Shown here piece after piece: positions 1 through 7,801 of a stretch of DNA of 40,925 nucleotides (within the stretch, counting starts at the first letter, position 1; the number at the start of each line of letters is the position of its first letter). The stretch is from a virus, in IMG/VR virus record IMGVR_UViG_3300010883_000099, positions 1 to 40,925 of that record, one strand, 5' to 3'. Under the pieces are notes generated by a model, which was not told the DNA's origin, searched no databases, and was given only the letters and a program-made list of their open reading frames with translations. The translations under genes were made by a program, and so were the position numbers.

Positions 1-608
1 TACTGAATGAGTTGTACAGAATTATCAAGCCCGGCGGCTCATTCTTTTACAATCACAAAGTGAGATGGCAAAATGGCAAAATGGTTCATCCGATGGACTG
101 GTTGCGGAAATCAAGTTGGGTTATCCGTCAAGAGATTGTCTGGGACAGAATGATTGCCGGCAATCTGCGAGGCTGGAGGTTCTGGCAGGTTGAAGAACGC
201 ATTTATTGGCTATACAAGCCTCGCATGTCTAACGAGACAAATGAAATCAAATCGAGACATGCATACCTAAGTTCAATCTGGAGGTTCGCTCCAGAGCGAG
301 ACAATTCGCACCCTGCTGCATTCCCTTTGATGTTGCCATACAGAGCAATCTATTCGGTCATGGATGAGACAAAGGGCACAGTCATCGACCCGTATTCAGG
401 AAGTGGAACCACACTTGTTGCAGCACAAATCATGGGGCATGATTACATCGGGATTGATTGCTCATTGGATTACATACAACAAGCAGAAGAGCGGTTGCGG
501 CATCACCCGAAGGATTTATTGAGAGCAAATGAAGAACGCGCCAAGCACAAAGTAAACAAGCGCAACAAGGATAGCAGTACAGTCAAGTTTGATGAGTGGT
601 TCGAATGA
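1..608 (+). CDS. DNA methyltransferase (N6-adenine/N4-cytosine, beta-type order), 5' end outside window
   Basis: The reading frame is open to the left edge, so the gene is 5'-truncated. The first visible residues, LNELYRIIKPGGSFF, match the middle of an N6_N4_Mtase domain rather than a start. The SAM-binding motif I (DPYSGSGTT) lies in the C-terminal half at about nt 385-412, preceded by a HPAAFPL block comparable to the HPxQKP segment of motif X. This order, with the catalytic DPPY-type motif IV upstream, is that of beta-class enzymes; motif IV would lie outside the window. After a basic linker rich in Lys, Arg and Asn, the protein ends in STVKFDEWFE, a motif shared with the next gene. The stop overlaps the next start (ATGA). 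It probably modifies viral DNA, either against host restriction or as part of base hypermodification. The target base cannot be told from the visible part. Confidence 0.85.
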   Translation, partial: LNELYRIIKPGGSFFYNHKVRWQNGKMVHPMDWLRKSSWVIRQEIVWDRMIAGNLRGWRFWQVEERIYWLYKPRMSNETNEIKSRHAYLSSIWRFAPERDNSHPAAFPLMLPYRAIYSVMDETKGTVIDPYSGSGTTLVAAQIMGHDYIGIDCSLDYIQQAEERLRHHPKDLLRANEERAKHKVNKRNKDSSTVKFDEWFE

Positions 609-1267
609 TTATTGATTTGGTGTTAGTTGAGACATCACAACAACGATACATTGTCAAGGAGATTATCGAAGGCCATCACTCCTATGTCGCTAGTAATGAC
701 TCCGTTGGCCGCCGTGTGGATTGGTTGATACGTGTTGACAAACGCATTGTAGGGATGATTGGGTTAGGGTCGTCAGTATACCCGCCCCCGAAGGATTTGT
801 TGCGTGCCGTGCGCATGTCCAAGAATGAGTACAAGGATGCCTTCAACCAGTTCGCAAACAACTGGCGGTTCTGCCTCACGGAGAGTATCCCGAACCTCGG
901 GACACGAGTACTCAAATTGATGCGCAAGCAAGGACCGTATGAGTGGGCACGCCAGTACGGAGATGACCTCCATTGGATTTTGACATTTGTCGGTGATGGC
1001 AAACCGGGCACGGTCTACAAGGCTGATAATTGGCAATATGTTGGCCAGACTGCGGGATTGCCCCCGCACGCATCGTGTTCGATGAAGTGGGACACCAATG
1101 AAGCGCTCAAACAGAAGTTTGTCAAGCCGACTGGAGAGAACAGGAAAGACATTTACTTGAAGCAAGTCGAACCATCCGACTACAAACCCGATTGCAAGAC
1201 TGTGTCGTTTGACAAATGGTTTAGTCAGACATCTTTAAGTACTGTGGGACGCTCTGGTGAATCATGA
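605..1267 (+). CDS. DUF4338 / Mom-like (GNAT-related) protein
   Basis: I chose ATG 605, which overlaps the methyltransferase stop (ATGA), over GTG 596. The 220-residue product has features I associate with DUF4338 and related Mom-like proteins: a H-H-S-Y segment near residues 25-30, a strand IVGMIGLGSS, a central NLGTRVLKLMRKQ block, and WILTFVGDGKPGTVYKADNW followed by VGQTAG. The last part resembles the ETFVD...GTxYRAANW...GETAG signature of that family. Mom is a GNAT-fold enzyme that carbamoylmethylates adenines in phage Mu. DUF4338 also occurs in Druantia defence proteins. Its place directly after a methyltransferase favours a role in DNA modification. Near the C-terminus it carries KTVSFDKWF, nearly the same motif that ends the methyltransferase. 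The family call is made by eye; catalytic activity is inferred. Confidence 0.68.
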   Translation: MIIDLVLVETSQQRYIVKEIIEGHHSYVASNDSVGRRVDWLIRVDKRIVGMIGLGSSVYPPPKDLLRAVRMSKNEYKDAFNQFANNWRFCLTESIPNLGTRVLKLMRKQGPYEWARQYGDDLHWILTFVGDGKPGTVYKADNWQYVGQTAGLPPHASCSMKWDTNEALKQKFVKPTGENRKDIYLKQVEPSDYKPDCKTVSFDKWFSQTSLSTVGRSGES

Positions 1268-1419
1268 CAGAAGTCAAGAGCGAGGATGAAGTGGGCTGCA
1301 AGGACGGCGTCCGTGATGATGGCGAGCCATGCAACATTTGCATATTTTCCCGATTGCAACGCAATTTGAAGCCGGGTGAACCGTGCGAGGACATTGAGTG
1401 CCCGAGGGATGAGAGATGA
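1264..1419 (+). CDS. Small Cys-rich protein, possible zinc binder (51 aa)
   Basis: This short gene begins with ATG 1264, overlapping the previous stop by four bases, and its TGA overlaps the next ATG (1416), so translational coupling on both sides supports it. The product is acidic and has cysteines at residues 12, 23, 26, 41 and 46, including PCNIC and PCEDIEC pairs that could hold one zinc ion. No family is recognised. It lies between the DNA-modification pair and the head genes. Confidence 0.6.
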   Translation: MTEVKSEDEVGCKDGVRDDGEPCNICIFSRLQRNLKPGEPCEDIECPRDER

Positions 1420-1631
1420 GAGCAGCAAGCAAGAATCACGCGAAGTATGAGATTCTCAAACACATTCTCGAGGAGATTGAACTCGACCTGATTCGAGATG
1501 AGTTGGTTGATGATACGGTTAGCGCGAAGCGGTTTGCGGATGCGATGACCGACATCAAGCAAGACATCGAGAAGAAGTTGAACGGATGGCTTAAAGACCG
1601 TCTCCCTAAAGGACATCCAGACAAGGAGTGA
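1416..1631 (+). CDS. Small helical protein of unknown function (71 aa)
   Basis: The start is coupled (ATGA) to the small Cys-rich gene upstream. The sequence is highly charged and looks fully alpha-helical (KYEILKHILEEIELDLIRDEL, then an amphipathic stretch ending in KKLNGWLKDRL). It has no cysteines, signal peptide or membrane segment. I do not recognise a family. It could be a partner or regulator of a neighbour; nothing in the sequence decides this. Confidence 0.6.
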   Translation: MRAASKNHAKYEILKHILEEIELDLIRDELVDDTVSAKRFADAMTDIKQDIEKKLNGWLKDRLPKGHPDKE

Positions 1632-1635
1632 TAGT

Positions 1636-1959
1636 ATGTCGGATTATGGGACATACGCACCCACTTGTATGCACGTCTCCATCGAGGGACCGTTGCCGCT
1701 TTGTGGCTTCGACCCAGAGGACAAAAACTGGCAGAAGCAGTGGATGGATAGTAAAAAAGCCGACACTCTGCCTATTTGTTCGATGTGCTTGCTGAAGTAC
1801 AAGGATAGATTCGGCAGGGACTTCTCACTCAAGAAGTTAGTGCCTATGACTCGCAACGATGGGCCAACACCAGTAATGCCCGACATAATGCCCACCAGAG
1901 AAGGCCCTGAATGGTTGTGGAAGCCGGGTCTCACACTATCAAGAGTGCCGAATGCGTAA
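1636..1959 (+). CDS. Small Cys-containing hypothetical protein (107 aa)
   Basis: A ribosome-binding sequence (AAGGAG, about 1622-1627) precedes ATG 1636. Four cysteines, at about residues 11, 23, 48 and 51 (the last two in CSMC), suggest a zinc-binding site. The C-terminal part is rich in Pro and Trp. The 3' end overlaps the ATG used here for the portal gene. No homologue is recognised. Its position just ahead of the portal gene makes a packaging or head role possible, but this is only context. Confidence 0.58.
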   Translation: MSDYGTYAPTCMHVSIEGPLPLCGFDPEDKNWQKQWMDSKKADTLPICSMCLLKYKDRFGRDFSLKKLVPMTRNDGPTPVMPDIMPTREGPEWLWKPGLTLSRVPNA

Positions 1960-4148
1960 AGGACCACCACTTGTTGCGGTCAAGCGTGGCACAGCGCAGA
2001 CGCATCAGGGATTGGTTCAGGAACAGGCCTTCGCCAGAGGATGTCGAACAACTGAATGGCATGTTAAATCCTCGAGTCAACCGGGATGAGGACTTCGTCT
2101 GGGATGGGAAAGCACTAGCGAGTCTTAGCAAGTTAAACATCCAGACATCATCGGTTGGGAGTACCAATGCGGTCCCAACTGATGTCTCCTATTCTCTATT
2201 GCGTAAAATTGCGAACTCATCGGAGACGGTAAATGCAATTCTGCGGCGCACGGTTGATGACTGTCTCGGCAATGGCTACAAGTTCGTGCTGGCACCAAAT
2301 GTTGAGCAGGGGGATTTGAGCGAGTATGATAAGTTGCAGGCCTTTTTCAATAATCCAAATCCAGATGATGTCGGGGATGAGTGGCTAGAGTCTCTCATCT
2401 ATGACTTGCAATTATTCGGAGATGCATACATCGAGTTTAGCGGTTCAAGGGATGAAGAACACGAGGTAACAGCAGACGGCGTAACAATGACCGGGTGGAG
2501 TTATGGAGGCGAATTGCTAGCAATTTATCCCATATCAGCAGACACGATGAAGATTCTCCCATCCGAGTCAGGTAAACTCGCTGACCCTCCAGACTTTGCT
2601 TACTGTCAAACATACAACGGCAATAAGCGGTATTTCACAAAGGACAAGGTTGTGCACATCGCCAAGCACAAACAAGGCAGAGCATACGGCTCTAGTCCAC
2701 TCATTCCTCTGTTGGACATCATTGCCAGCCTGTTGAACCTCAAGGCATACATCGGAGAACTATTCACGGGCACTATCCCTAAGACAATCCTCAATGTGGG
2801 TGACATAAGCAATTCGGAGATGAAGGCTATGCTGGCTCTCATTGAACAACAACTCACAGGAGCAAAGACCCCGTTCGGTCTGATTGCGCTTAACGGTGGA
2901 ACTGGATTCACTATGCACCAGTTGATTGATTCATCCAGAGAGGGGCAGTTCCTCGACATGATGTACTTTTACAGAGAACAGATATGCGCTGTGTTCGGCA
3001 TTCCTCCGATGAAGTTAGGCTGGGTGCAGACCGGCAAGTTGTCTAATCCTGAACAGCAATTGGATGCATGGTATGACGTGATTGACTCATTTCATCGAAG
3101 GGTCGAGTCGCTCATCAATAACAACATCATTACTCTATTAGGAGTGTCCGACTGGAAGTTCGTGTTCAATTCGATACGCCCCAGCAGAGATAGAGAGCGT
3201 GCAGAGATTATCGCCAAACACGCACAGGCAGTGGCTGCTCTGCGTCAAGAGTCAGCAATTAGTATTAATGAAGCCAGAGACATGCTTGGCTTGGAGATGA
3301 TTGATGAAATGGAAGCAGCCGACCCGTTCTTTGTTAGCCCGAAGTTGTCCATCAATCAGTCGCAGGATGACGCACCTCCCAAAGCACCACAAGAGGAGTT
3401 GTATCCGGTCCCACCGCGCCCTCTGTTCATCGAGGAGACTCCTGATTTGACGGAACACACCAACACGAGGATTCAATTACACCGCAAGGATGTCGCTGAT
3501 GCCATCAAGACCACTACTACTAATCGAGTAGTCGCTGAATTAAACTCAATTCAACAGAACCTGGCGGAGGAGGTCTCCGGTCTGTTTGACGGTATCGGGG
3601 ACAATACCGGTGATGTGTTCCGTGTGGTTGATGCAACGATGCGCCGTTACAGGCAAGATATGGAGGATGCAATCATCAAAGTCATGGAGGACGCGTACAG
3701 AGATGTGCTTGCTCAAGTTGACCCAGAACTTGAGTTCACTCAATACGATTATGACATAATTCGCTATTGGGCAGTAAAGTGGGTGCATCCGTCTTTGATG
3801 AGAACCATGAGGTCGAGGCGCAACCAACTGATGAATGCCAAAGGTGAAGAGGATGCAATGTCCATTCTCGCTCCTGACGGTGACAAGTTCAGGTTCGGGT
3901 TCTTCAAACGGTTGAGCGATACCGAAGCATCACGAGCAGTCGAGCACGCATTGGTTGTTGGTTACAGACGGATAGGGGTTAAGACATTCATTCGCAACTC
4001 CATTGTGGACAATCGCACAGACGATGAGTTGTGTTTGCCGTTTGACAGTATGGAATACCCCGCTGATGAGGCAGGCAACGTTCTGCCGGCTCACCCATTT
4101 TGTAGGTGCACAATGGAGCCAGTAGGTGCACCTCTCGGAGATGAATGA
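1911..4148 (+). CDS. Portal protein fused to a MuF-type head morphogenesis domain
   Basis: The 745-residue product combines two head proteins. Residues ~70-480 look like an HK97-type portal: a helical stem region, GDAYIEFSG, YPISADTMKIL, KDKVVHIAKH, the GSSPLIPLLDII helix, and IPPMKLGW followed by NPEQQLDAWYDVI. The portal ring is the DNA channel at one capsid vertex. Residues ~600-745 look like a MuF/minor head protein domain, ending in the typical D..CLPFDSMEYP...HPFCRCTMEPVG, where the HPxCRC motif is diagnostic. Separate portal and MuF genes are usual; fusion occurs in some phages. ATG 1911 overlaps the upstream ORF by 49 bases. TTG 1971, preceded by TAAAGGA, and GTG 1986 are alternative starts that would trim 20-25 residues before the portal domain. 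No terminase gene is seen; it should lie upstream of the window. Confidence 0.85.
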   Translation: MVVEAGSHTIKSAECVKDHHLLRSSVAQRRRIRDWFRNRPSPEDVEQLNGMLNPRVNRDEDFVWDGKALASLSKLNIQTSSVGSTNAVPTDVSYSLLRKIANSSETVNAILRRTVDDCLGNGYKFVLAPNVEQGDLSEYDKLQAFFNNPNPDDVGDEWLESLIYDLQLFGDAYIEFSGSRDEEHEVTADGVTMTGWSYGGELLAIYPISADTMKILPSESGKLADPPDFAYCQTYNGNKRYFTKDKVVHIAKHKQGRAYGSSPLIPLLDIIASLLNLKAYIGELFTGTIPKTILNVGDISNSEMKAMLALIEQQLTGAKTPFGLIALNGGTGFTMHQLIDSSREGQFLDMMYFYREQICAVFGIPPMKLGWVQTGKLSNPEQQLDAWYDVIDSFHRRVESLINNNIITLLGVSDWKFVFNSIRPSRDRERAEIIAKHAQAVAALRQESAISINEARDMLGLEMIDEMEAADPFFVSPKLSINQSQDDAPPKAPQEELYPVPPRPLFIEETPDLTEHTNTRIQLHRKDVADAIKTTTTNRVVAELNSIQQNLAEEVSGLFDGIGDNTGDVFRVVDATMRRYRQDMEDAIIKVMEDAYRDVLAQVDPELEFTQYDYDIIRYWAVKWVHPSLMRTMRSRRNQLMNAKGEEDAMSILAPDGDKFRFGFFKRLSDTEASRAVEHALVVGYRRIGVKTFIRNSIVDNRTDDELCLPFDSMEYPADEAGNVLPAHPFCRCTMEPVGAPLGDE

Positions 4149-4559
4149 GTGGCAGGAACTACTTTTCCCGGCGCTAATAGAGCATTCAAAAAGGCAGCAA
4201 TGGCAATGGATTTGTTTGCTAGTGCACAGGACAAGGCGGCTGTGAAAGCGCAGCACGAAGTGATGAAAAAGGTCATTAAGACTGCGAGGAAGTTCGCCCC
4301 TGTTGATACTGGTGCACTTCGCCGTTCAGGCAAAATACGCAAACTCAAGTCGGGCTCAAAGGTCACATTCGGCGGTGCATCAACCCCTAAGAACGTCGAC
4401 TACGCACACATGGTTGAATACGGGACAATGTATTACTCTGGGAGATACTTCCTGCGCAAGGCGCTTAAGGCTCATCAAAAGGAGTTGCCAAAGGCTGTTG
4501 CAAAGGGAATAACGAAGCAGTGGAACATATACGCTAAGGTGGGCAGTACATACCGTTGA
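4149..4559 (+). CDS. HK97 gp10-like head-tail connection protein
   Basis: This 136-residue protein starts with GTG directly after the portal stop. It carries the hallmarks of the HK97-gp10_like family: ARKFAPVDTGALRRSGKI near residues 47-65, VDYAHMVEYGT near residues 81-92, then a YFLRKAL segment. These proteins act in head-tail joining or tail completion in siphoviruses. Its place between portal-MuF and protease is unusual; gp10-like genes generally follow the capsid and connector genes. Confidence 0.78.
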   Translation: MAGTTFPGANRAFKKAAMAMDLFASAQDKAAVKAQHEVMKKVIKTARKFAPVDTGALRRSGKIRKLKSGSKVTFGGASTPKNVDYAHMVEYGTMYYSGRYFLRKALKAHQKELPKAVAKGITKQWNIYAKVGSTYR

Positions 4560-4570
4560 GCACCGCACTG

Positions 4571-4586
4571 CTTAAAATAGCGGCTC
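4571..4586 (+). promoter_or_regulatory. Late-type promoter before protease/capsid operon (TTAAAATAGCGG class)
   Basis: TTAAAATAGCGGCTCT starts at 4572, exactly 31 nt before ATG 4603. The same 16-base word (one C/T difference) begins exactly 31 nt before the tail-tube ATG at 12654. TTAAAATA is a plausible archaeal TATA box about 27 nt from the start codon, which would give a leaderless transcript. No Shine-Dalgarno precedes the ATG, in agreement. Confidence 0.72.
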
Positions 4587-4602
4587 TTAACTCGCTTCAC
4601 TA

Positions 4603-6000
4603 ATGGGTCTAGTCATCGTCCCCGCGGAAGAGTGGGCAGATATTAGTTCGAACCGGGATTGGACCGAGGAAGTACACTTCCGGCTCAATGTTCCGTTTTA
4701 TGTAGATAGAGAGGCAGAGGACACCGAGTTTAACAAAGCGGCTGATGGCGACATTGTCGTGAGAGGCCCAGTCTATGTCGGCAATCAGGAGATGTTAGAC
4801 CGGCACGGTGAACTCGTTGACATGGGTGCAATAATGGACGCCTGGTCCGGTGAAAACGGATATGATGTCAACCCTGTTATTCTATACAATCACAGCAAGA
4901 CACATGGCGTTATCGGGATGATGACCGATGTTGAAATGGGTAAATGGGGAGACTTCGACTTCGATGTCCCGATTGGTCGCGCAGTGATTGACGGTGGAGA
5001 GAAGGACATTGTTCGCAAAATCCGCAAGGGTATGCTACGCTCATTCTCAATCGGGTTCATGGCAAAGGCTGCTGTGAAGGAGTGCATTGACGGTGATGAG
5101 GACAATTGCTACATGATATTCACGGACATTGAGTGGGTGGAGACATCAGTTGTGGACATCCCATCATCCAGAGAAGCGATATTCAAGGTCGAGAAGAGAC
5201 TGATAGTTGACGACTCTAGTGAGAAGGCAAGTATGAGCCGTGATGAGCACCCAGAGATGAACTTAGAGAATGATTGTGTAGATGGATGCAGTTGCAATCA
5301 GTGTACATTTGAGAATTGGGCACACGAATCACCTATTGAACACCCAGAGATTCCTGACAGTGGCGACATAAAAGCAGTTTGTACTTGTGGCTCACTCATC
5401 AAAGAACTTGCAGAACCAATTGAACCGACTACTGTAGATACTGATACTTTTATAGACCCCTTACCCTCATCGGCTAAATTAGAGGCGACCGATATGACGG
5501 ACGAGACAGAAGAGATACTGATTAAAGAAGTGATGGAGCACCCTGAAGGGCAAGATGTTTCAATGCCAAGCCCGACAGAAGCGTTAATGGCAGTTACTAC
5601 GGCTATAGGCGAATTGAGCGCACGGATGAATGATATTGAGTCACAGTTTAACAAGACGGTTACTCAAGACGAAGAGATTTCCGAACTTGAGGCGCAGAAC
5701 GCAACCTTAACTGAACTAGTTGGGGATTTGACAGCGGCGAAAGAAGTAGCCGATGAAGAAGCCAATATCGCAAATCAGGTAGCCGAGCGAGTTGCAGAAC
5801 TAGCAAAGAACTTTCCCCAAACGGTTGAAGTCACGGTCGAACCGACCCAGAAGTCAGTCAAGGGAACGGTCGAAGAGCCGACCACTCCAGATAGACGCGC
5901 TAACATTCACGACCCAAGCATTCATGTGAGTCCCGGTATGAAGGGATTGAGCGATTGGTTGGAACAGCAGTTGGTCTCCAGAGGTGGCCTGAACCGCTGA
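4603..6000 (+). CDS. Prohead protease (HK97/S78-type) with C-terminal scaffold region
   Basis: Residues ~45-200 form a prohead protease domain: DRHGELVDMGAI, then the catalytic histidine in VILYNHS (H97), the catalytic serine in LRSFSIGF (S149), and the closing ETSVVDIPSS block. The enzyme cuts capsid and scaffold proteins during head maturation. Residues ~340-420 are acidic and predicted coiled coil (ELSARMNDIESQF, then ISELEAQNATLTELV), as expected of an internal scaffold, so protease and scaffold are one polypeptide directly before the capsid gene. Between the two parts is a Cys-rich insert at residues ~225-262 (C225, C229, C231, C234, C260, C262), unusual for this family. The ATG fits a leaderless start from the TTAAAATAGCGG promoter. 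Confidence 0.88.
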   Translation: MGLVIVPAEEWADISSNRDWTEEVHFRLNVPFYVDREAEDTEFNKAADGDIVVRGPVYVGNQEMLDRHGELVDMGAIMDAWSGENGYDVNPVILYNHSKTHGVIGMMTDVEMGKWGDFDFDVPIGRAVIDGGEKDIVRKIRKGMLRSFSIGFMAKAAVKECIDGDEDNCYMIFTDIEWVETSVVDIPSSREAIFKVEKRLIVDDSSEKASMSRDEHPEMNLENDCVDGCSCNQCTFENWAHESPIEHPEIPDSGDIKAVCTCGSLIKELAEPIEPTTVDTDTFIDPLPSSAKLEATDMTDETEEILIKEVMEHPEGQDVSMPSPTEALMAVTTAIGELSARMNDIESQFNKTVTQDEEISELEAQNATLTELVGDLTAAKEVADEEANIANQVAERVAELAKNFPQTVEVTVEPTQKSVKGTVEEPTTPDRRANIHDPSIHVSPGMKGLSDWLEQQLVSRGGLNR

Positions 6001-6041
6001 AGTTAAAGTCCAAACGGATATACAAAAAGGAGATGACTAAA

Positions 6042-7097
6042 ATGAGCGAAGAGATACAATTCGAACAAATGGTTGAGAAGGTCAAGGCTGCATTGGCGGG
6101 CGCAGGAACGTCCTCCGGTGGCACGATGCTCCCAACCGAGACAATAGAAGAGATAATTCAACTGGTTTACAGCCGGAATTACATACGAGGTCTGGTTTCA
6201 GCCCTCCCAATGAGCCGACAAACAGTTGAAGTCCCCAAGTTGACAGGAAGCGTCTCCTATCACGGTATGAGTCTTTCATCCGTTGAATCAGGAACCGCTG
6301 CAACCGAGACTTCACAGACAACCGGACAAATCACAATGACGCTAAAGACCCTAATCGCTAACATCCCCATCGGTAACTACTTGGTGGCGTATGGTGTTGA
6401 AGGTCTACTCAATGTACTTCGTGATGACATCGCGACCAGACTCGCCTTCGTGGAGGAACAGATGTTCCTCAACGGTGACATCGTTATCACAACCGCATAC
6501 GCGGACAACCTGAACGGAGCCTACAACGCTAGTACAAATGTACTCGGCGTGAACGCAACAACCAATGATTACCTCCTTCAATTTGACGGCCTACTAAAGT
6601 CCGCCGGCGCAACCGCAGTTGACGGTGCTGGAGCAGTCCTAACACTCGCCAAAATCCGTGAGGCAATGGTGAACTTGGCGGTCTATGGTGACAACCGAGA
6701 CAGTCTAGCACTAATCGTTCCCCGCGTGGTTGAAGCCCAACTACTCGGAACAACCGAACTACAGACGGTGGACAAGTACGGACCCGGCGCAACTATTCTC
6801 AATGGTGAACTCGGACGCATTTACGGTATCAGGGTGTTCGCATCTAACGCTCTCCGAACTGACTTCAACGCAAGCGGCGTCTTTGACGGAACAACCACTA
6901 ACCTAACAGTGGCTCTTCTCTTCAATACCCGCTCCCCGCTGATTGGCAACCCAACGGTGGCGAGTCGCAGGTTCAGCATCGGATTCGAAGATGAGCCAAC
7001 AAAGGACAGATTCGTTCTCATCCCACGAGAAGACATCGCTTTTGGTGTTCGATACACTGAAGCAATTTGCAAAATATACAACTTGAGCACCGCTTGA
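6042..7097 (+). CDS. Major capsid protein, HK97 fold
   Basis: I chose ATG 6042 because a strong Shine-Dalgarno (AAAAAGGAG, 6024-6032) lies 9 nt upstream; ATG 6033 would touch it. The 351-residue protein has the course of Phage_capsid proteins: a short N-terminal helix, GGTMLPTETIEEIIQLV, ALPMSRQTVEVPKL, a long middle helix with GLLNVLRDDIATRLAFVEEQMFLNG, ALIVPRVVEAQLLG, LGRIYGIRVFASNAL, and a closing RDxx-type tail (FVLIPREDIAFGVRYTEAI). The N-terminus is short and lacks a long delta domain, consistent with the scaffold being in the protease gene. Position after the protease is canonical. Its strong ribosome-binding site, absent from most genes here, fits the most abundant virion protein. Confidence 0.88.
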   Translation: MSEEIQFEQMVEKVKAALAGAGTSSGGTMLPTETIEEIIQLVYSRNYIRGLVSALPMSRQTVEVPKLTGSVSYHGMSLSSVESGTAATETSQTTGQITMTLKTLIANIPIGNYLVAYGVEGLLNVLRDDIATRLAFVEEQMFLNGDIVITTAYADNLNGAYNASTNVLGVNATTNDYLLQFDGLLKSAGATAVDGAGAVLTLAKIREAMVNLAVYGDNRDSLALIVPRVVEAQLLGTTELQTVDKYGPGATILNGELGRIYGIRVFASNALRTDFNASGVFDGTTTNLTVALLFNTRSPLIGNPTVASRRFSIGFEDEPTKDRFVLIPREDIAFGVRYTEAICKIYNLSTA

Positions 7098-7159
7098 TTG
7101 GGTCTCATTTGGCTTTTGGTTCGGAGCCTGATGGCTCACACAACTGAAGGTGGCAATAA

Positions 7160-7801
7160 ATGGCGGCAATTGACTACGCAACTTTGGCAGAAGTCGAAGC
7201 GTATTCAGGTGTTGACTTCTCTTTAGGCATAGGTCCAACTGATGTACAAATTGGCACAATGATTACTAACGCTAGTCGCATAGTGGACACATACGCTCGC
7301 AAGACAATAGCGCATGATGTAGTCCCGACATTCACTGAACACTTTGATGTATACACAAACATGGCACACCTTGTCCTGAAGAACCGACCTGTTGTGTCCG
7401 TGACATCGTTAGTCGAAGTGGACGATGACGGGTCGGAGACAACATGGACCGAATCGAGACTCCGTTCAGGAACTACGGATACGTTCTGGATAGAGGATGG
7501 CGATGCTGGTATTGTACGATTCATGGATAAGTTCACTGGCAACATCAAGCAATTCCTGAAGTTCGTTTACGTCGCTGGCAGAACTACTCCGACAAGCGAG
7601 GCTAAAATGGCGACAATCCTACTAGTTGTTAGACAGGCTGGCAGAGCAGCCATGAATGACGACAACTGTACAGACCGAATCAAGGAGTTCTGGCGCAGAC
7701 TGATAGATGATTCGGCTAAAGAACTTAAGGACCAACTTGACTTAGTGAAGGGTGCAGCGGAGACAACCGCAGCAACATTTGGGATGAAAGGTGGCTATTG
7801 A
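7160..7801 (+). CDS. Head-tail connector (adaptor, gp6/gp15-like)
   Basis: This 213-residue protein follows the capsid gene after 62 bases and has a Shine-Dalgarno (GAAGGTGG, 7145-7152). It opens with YATLAEVEAYSGVDF, then a helix with IGTMITNASRIVDTYARK and a loop NRPVVSVTSLVEVDDDG. The remaining helices include ATILLVVRQAGRAAMN. This is the pattern of adaptor proteins that dock under the portal in HK97 and SPP1. The role rests on this pattern plus position; subfamily is uncertain. Confidence 0.75.
   Translation: MAAIDYATLAEVEAYSGVDFSLGIGPTDVQIGTMITNASRIVDTYARKTIAHDVVPTFTEHFDVYTNMAHLVLKNRPVVSVTSLVEVDDDGSETTWTESRLRSGTTDTFWIEDGDAGIVRFMDKFTGNIKQFLKFVYVAGRTTPTSEAKMATILLVVRQAGRAAMNDDNCTDRIKEFWRRLIDDSAKELKDQLDLVKGAAETTAATFGMKGGY

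Noticed and set aside
598-609. GGTTCGAAT-like tRNA T-loop sequence
   Set aside because: No matching acceptor, D or anticodon arms surround it, and it lies at the end of the methyltransferase coding sequence.
6016-6024. GGATATACA just before the capsid gene as a TATA box
   Set aside because: Transcription would begin at or after the start codon, leaving the strong Shine-Dalgarno at 6024-6032 outside the transcript; the capsid is more likely read from the upstream operon promoter.
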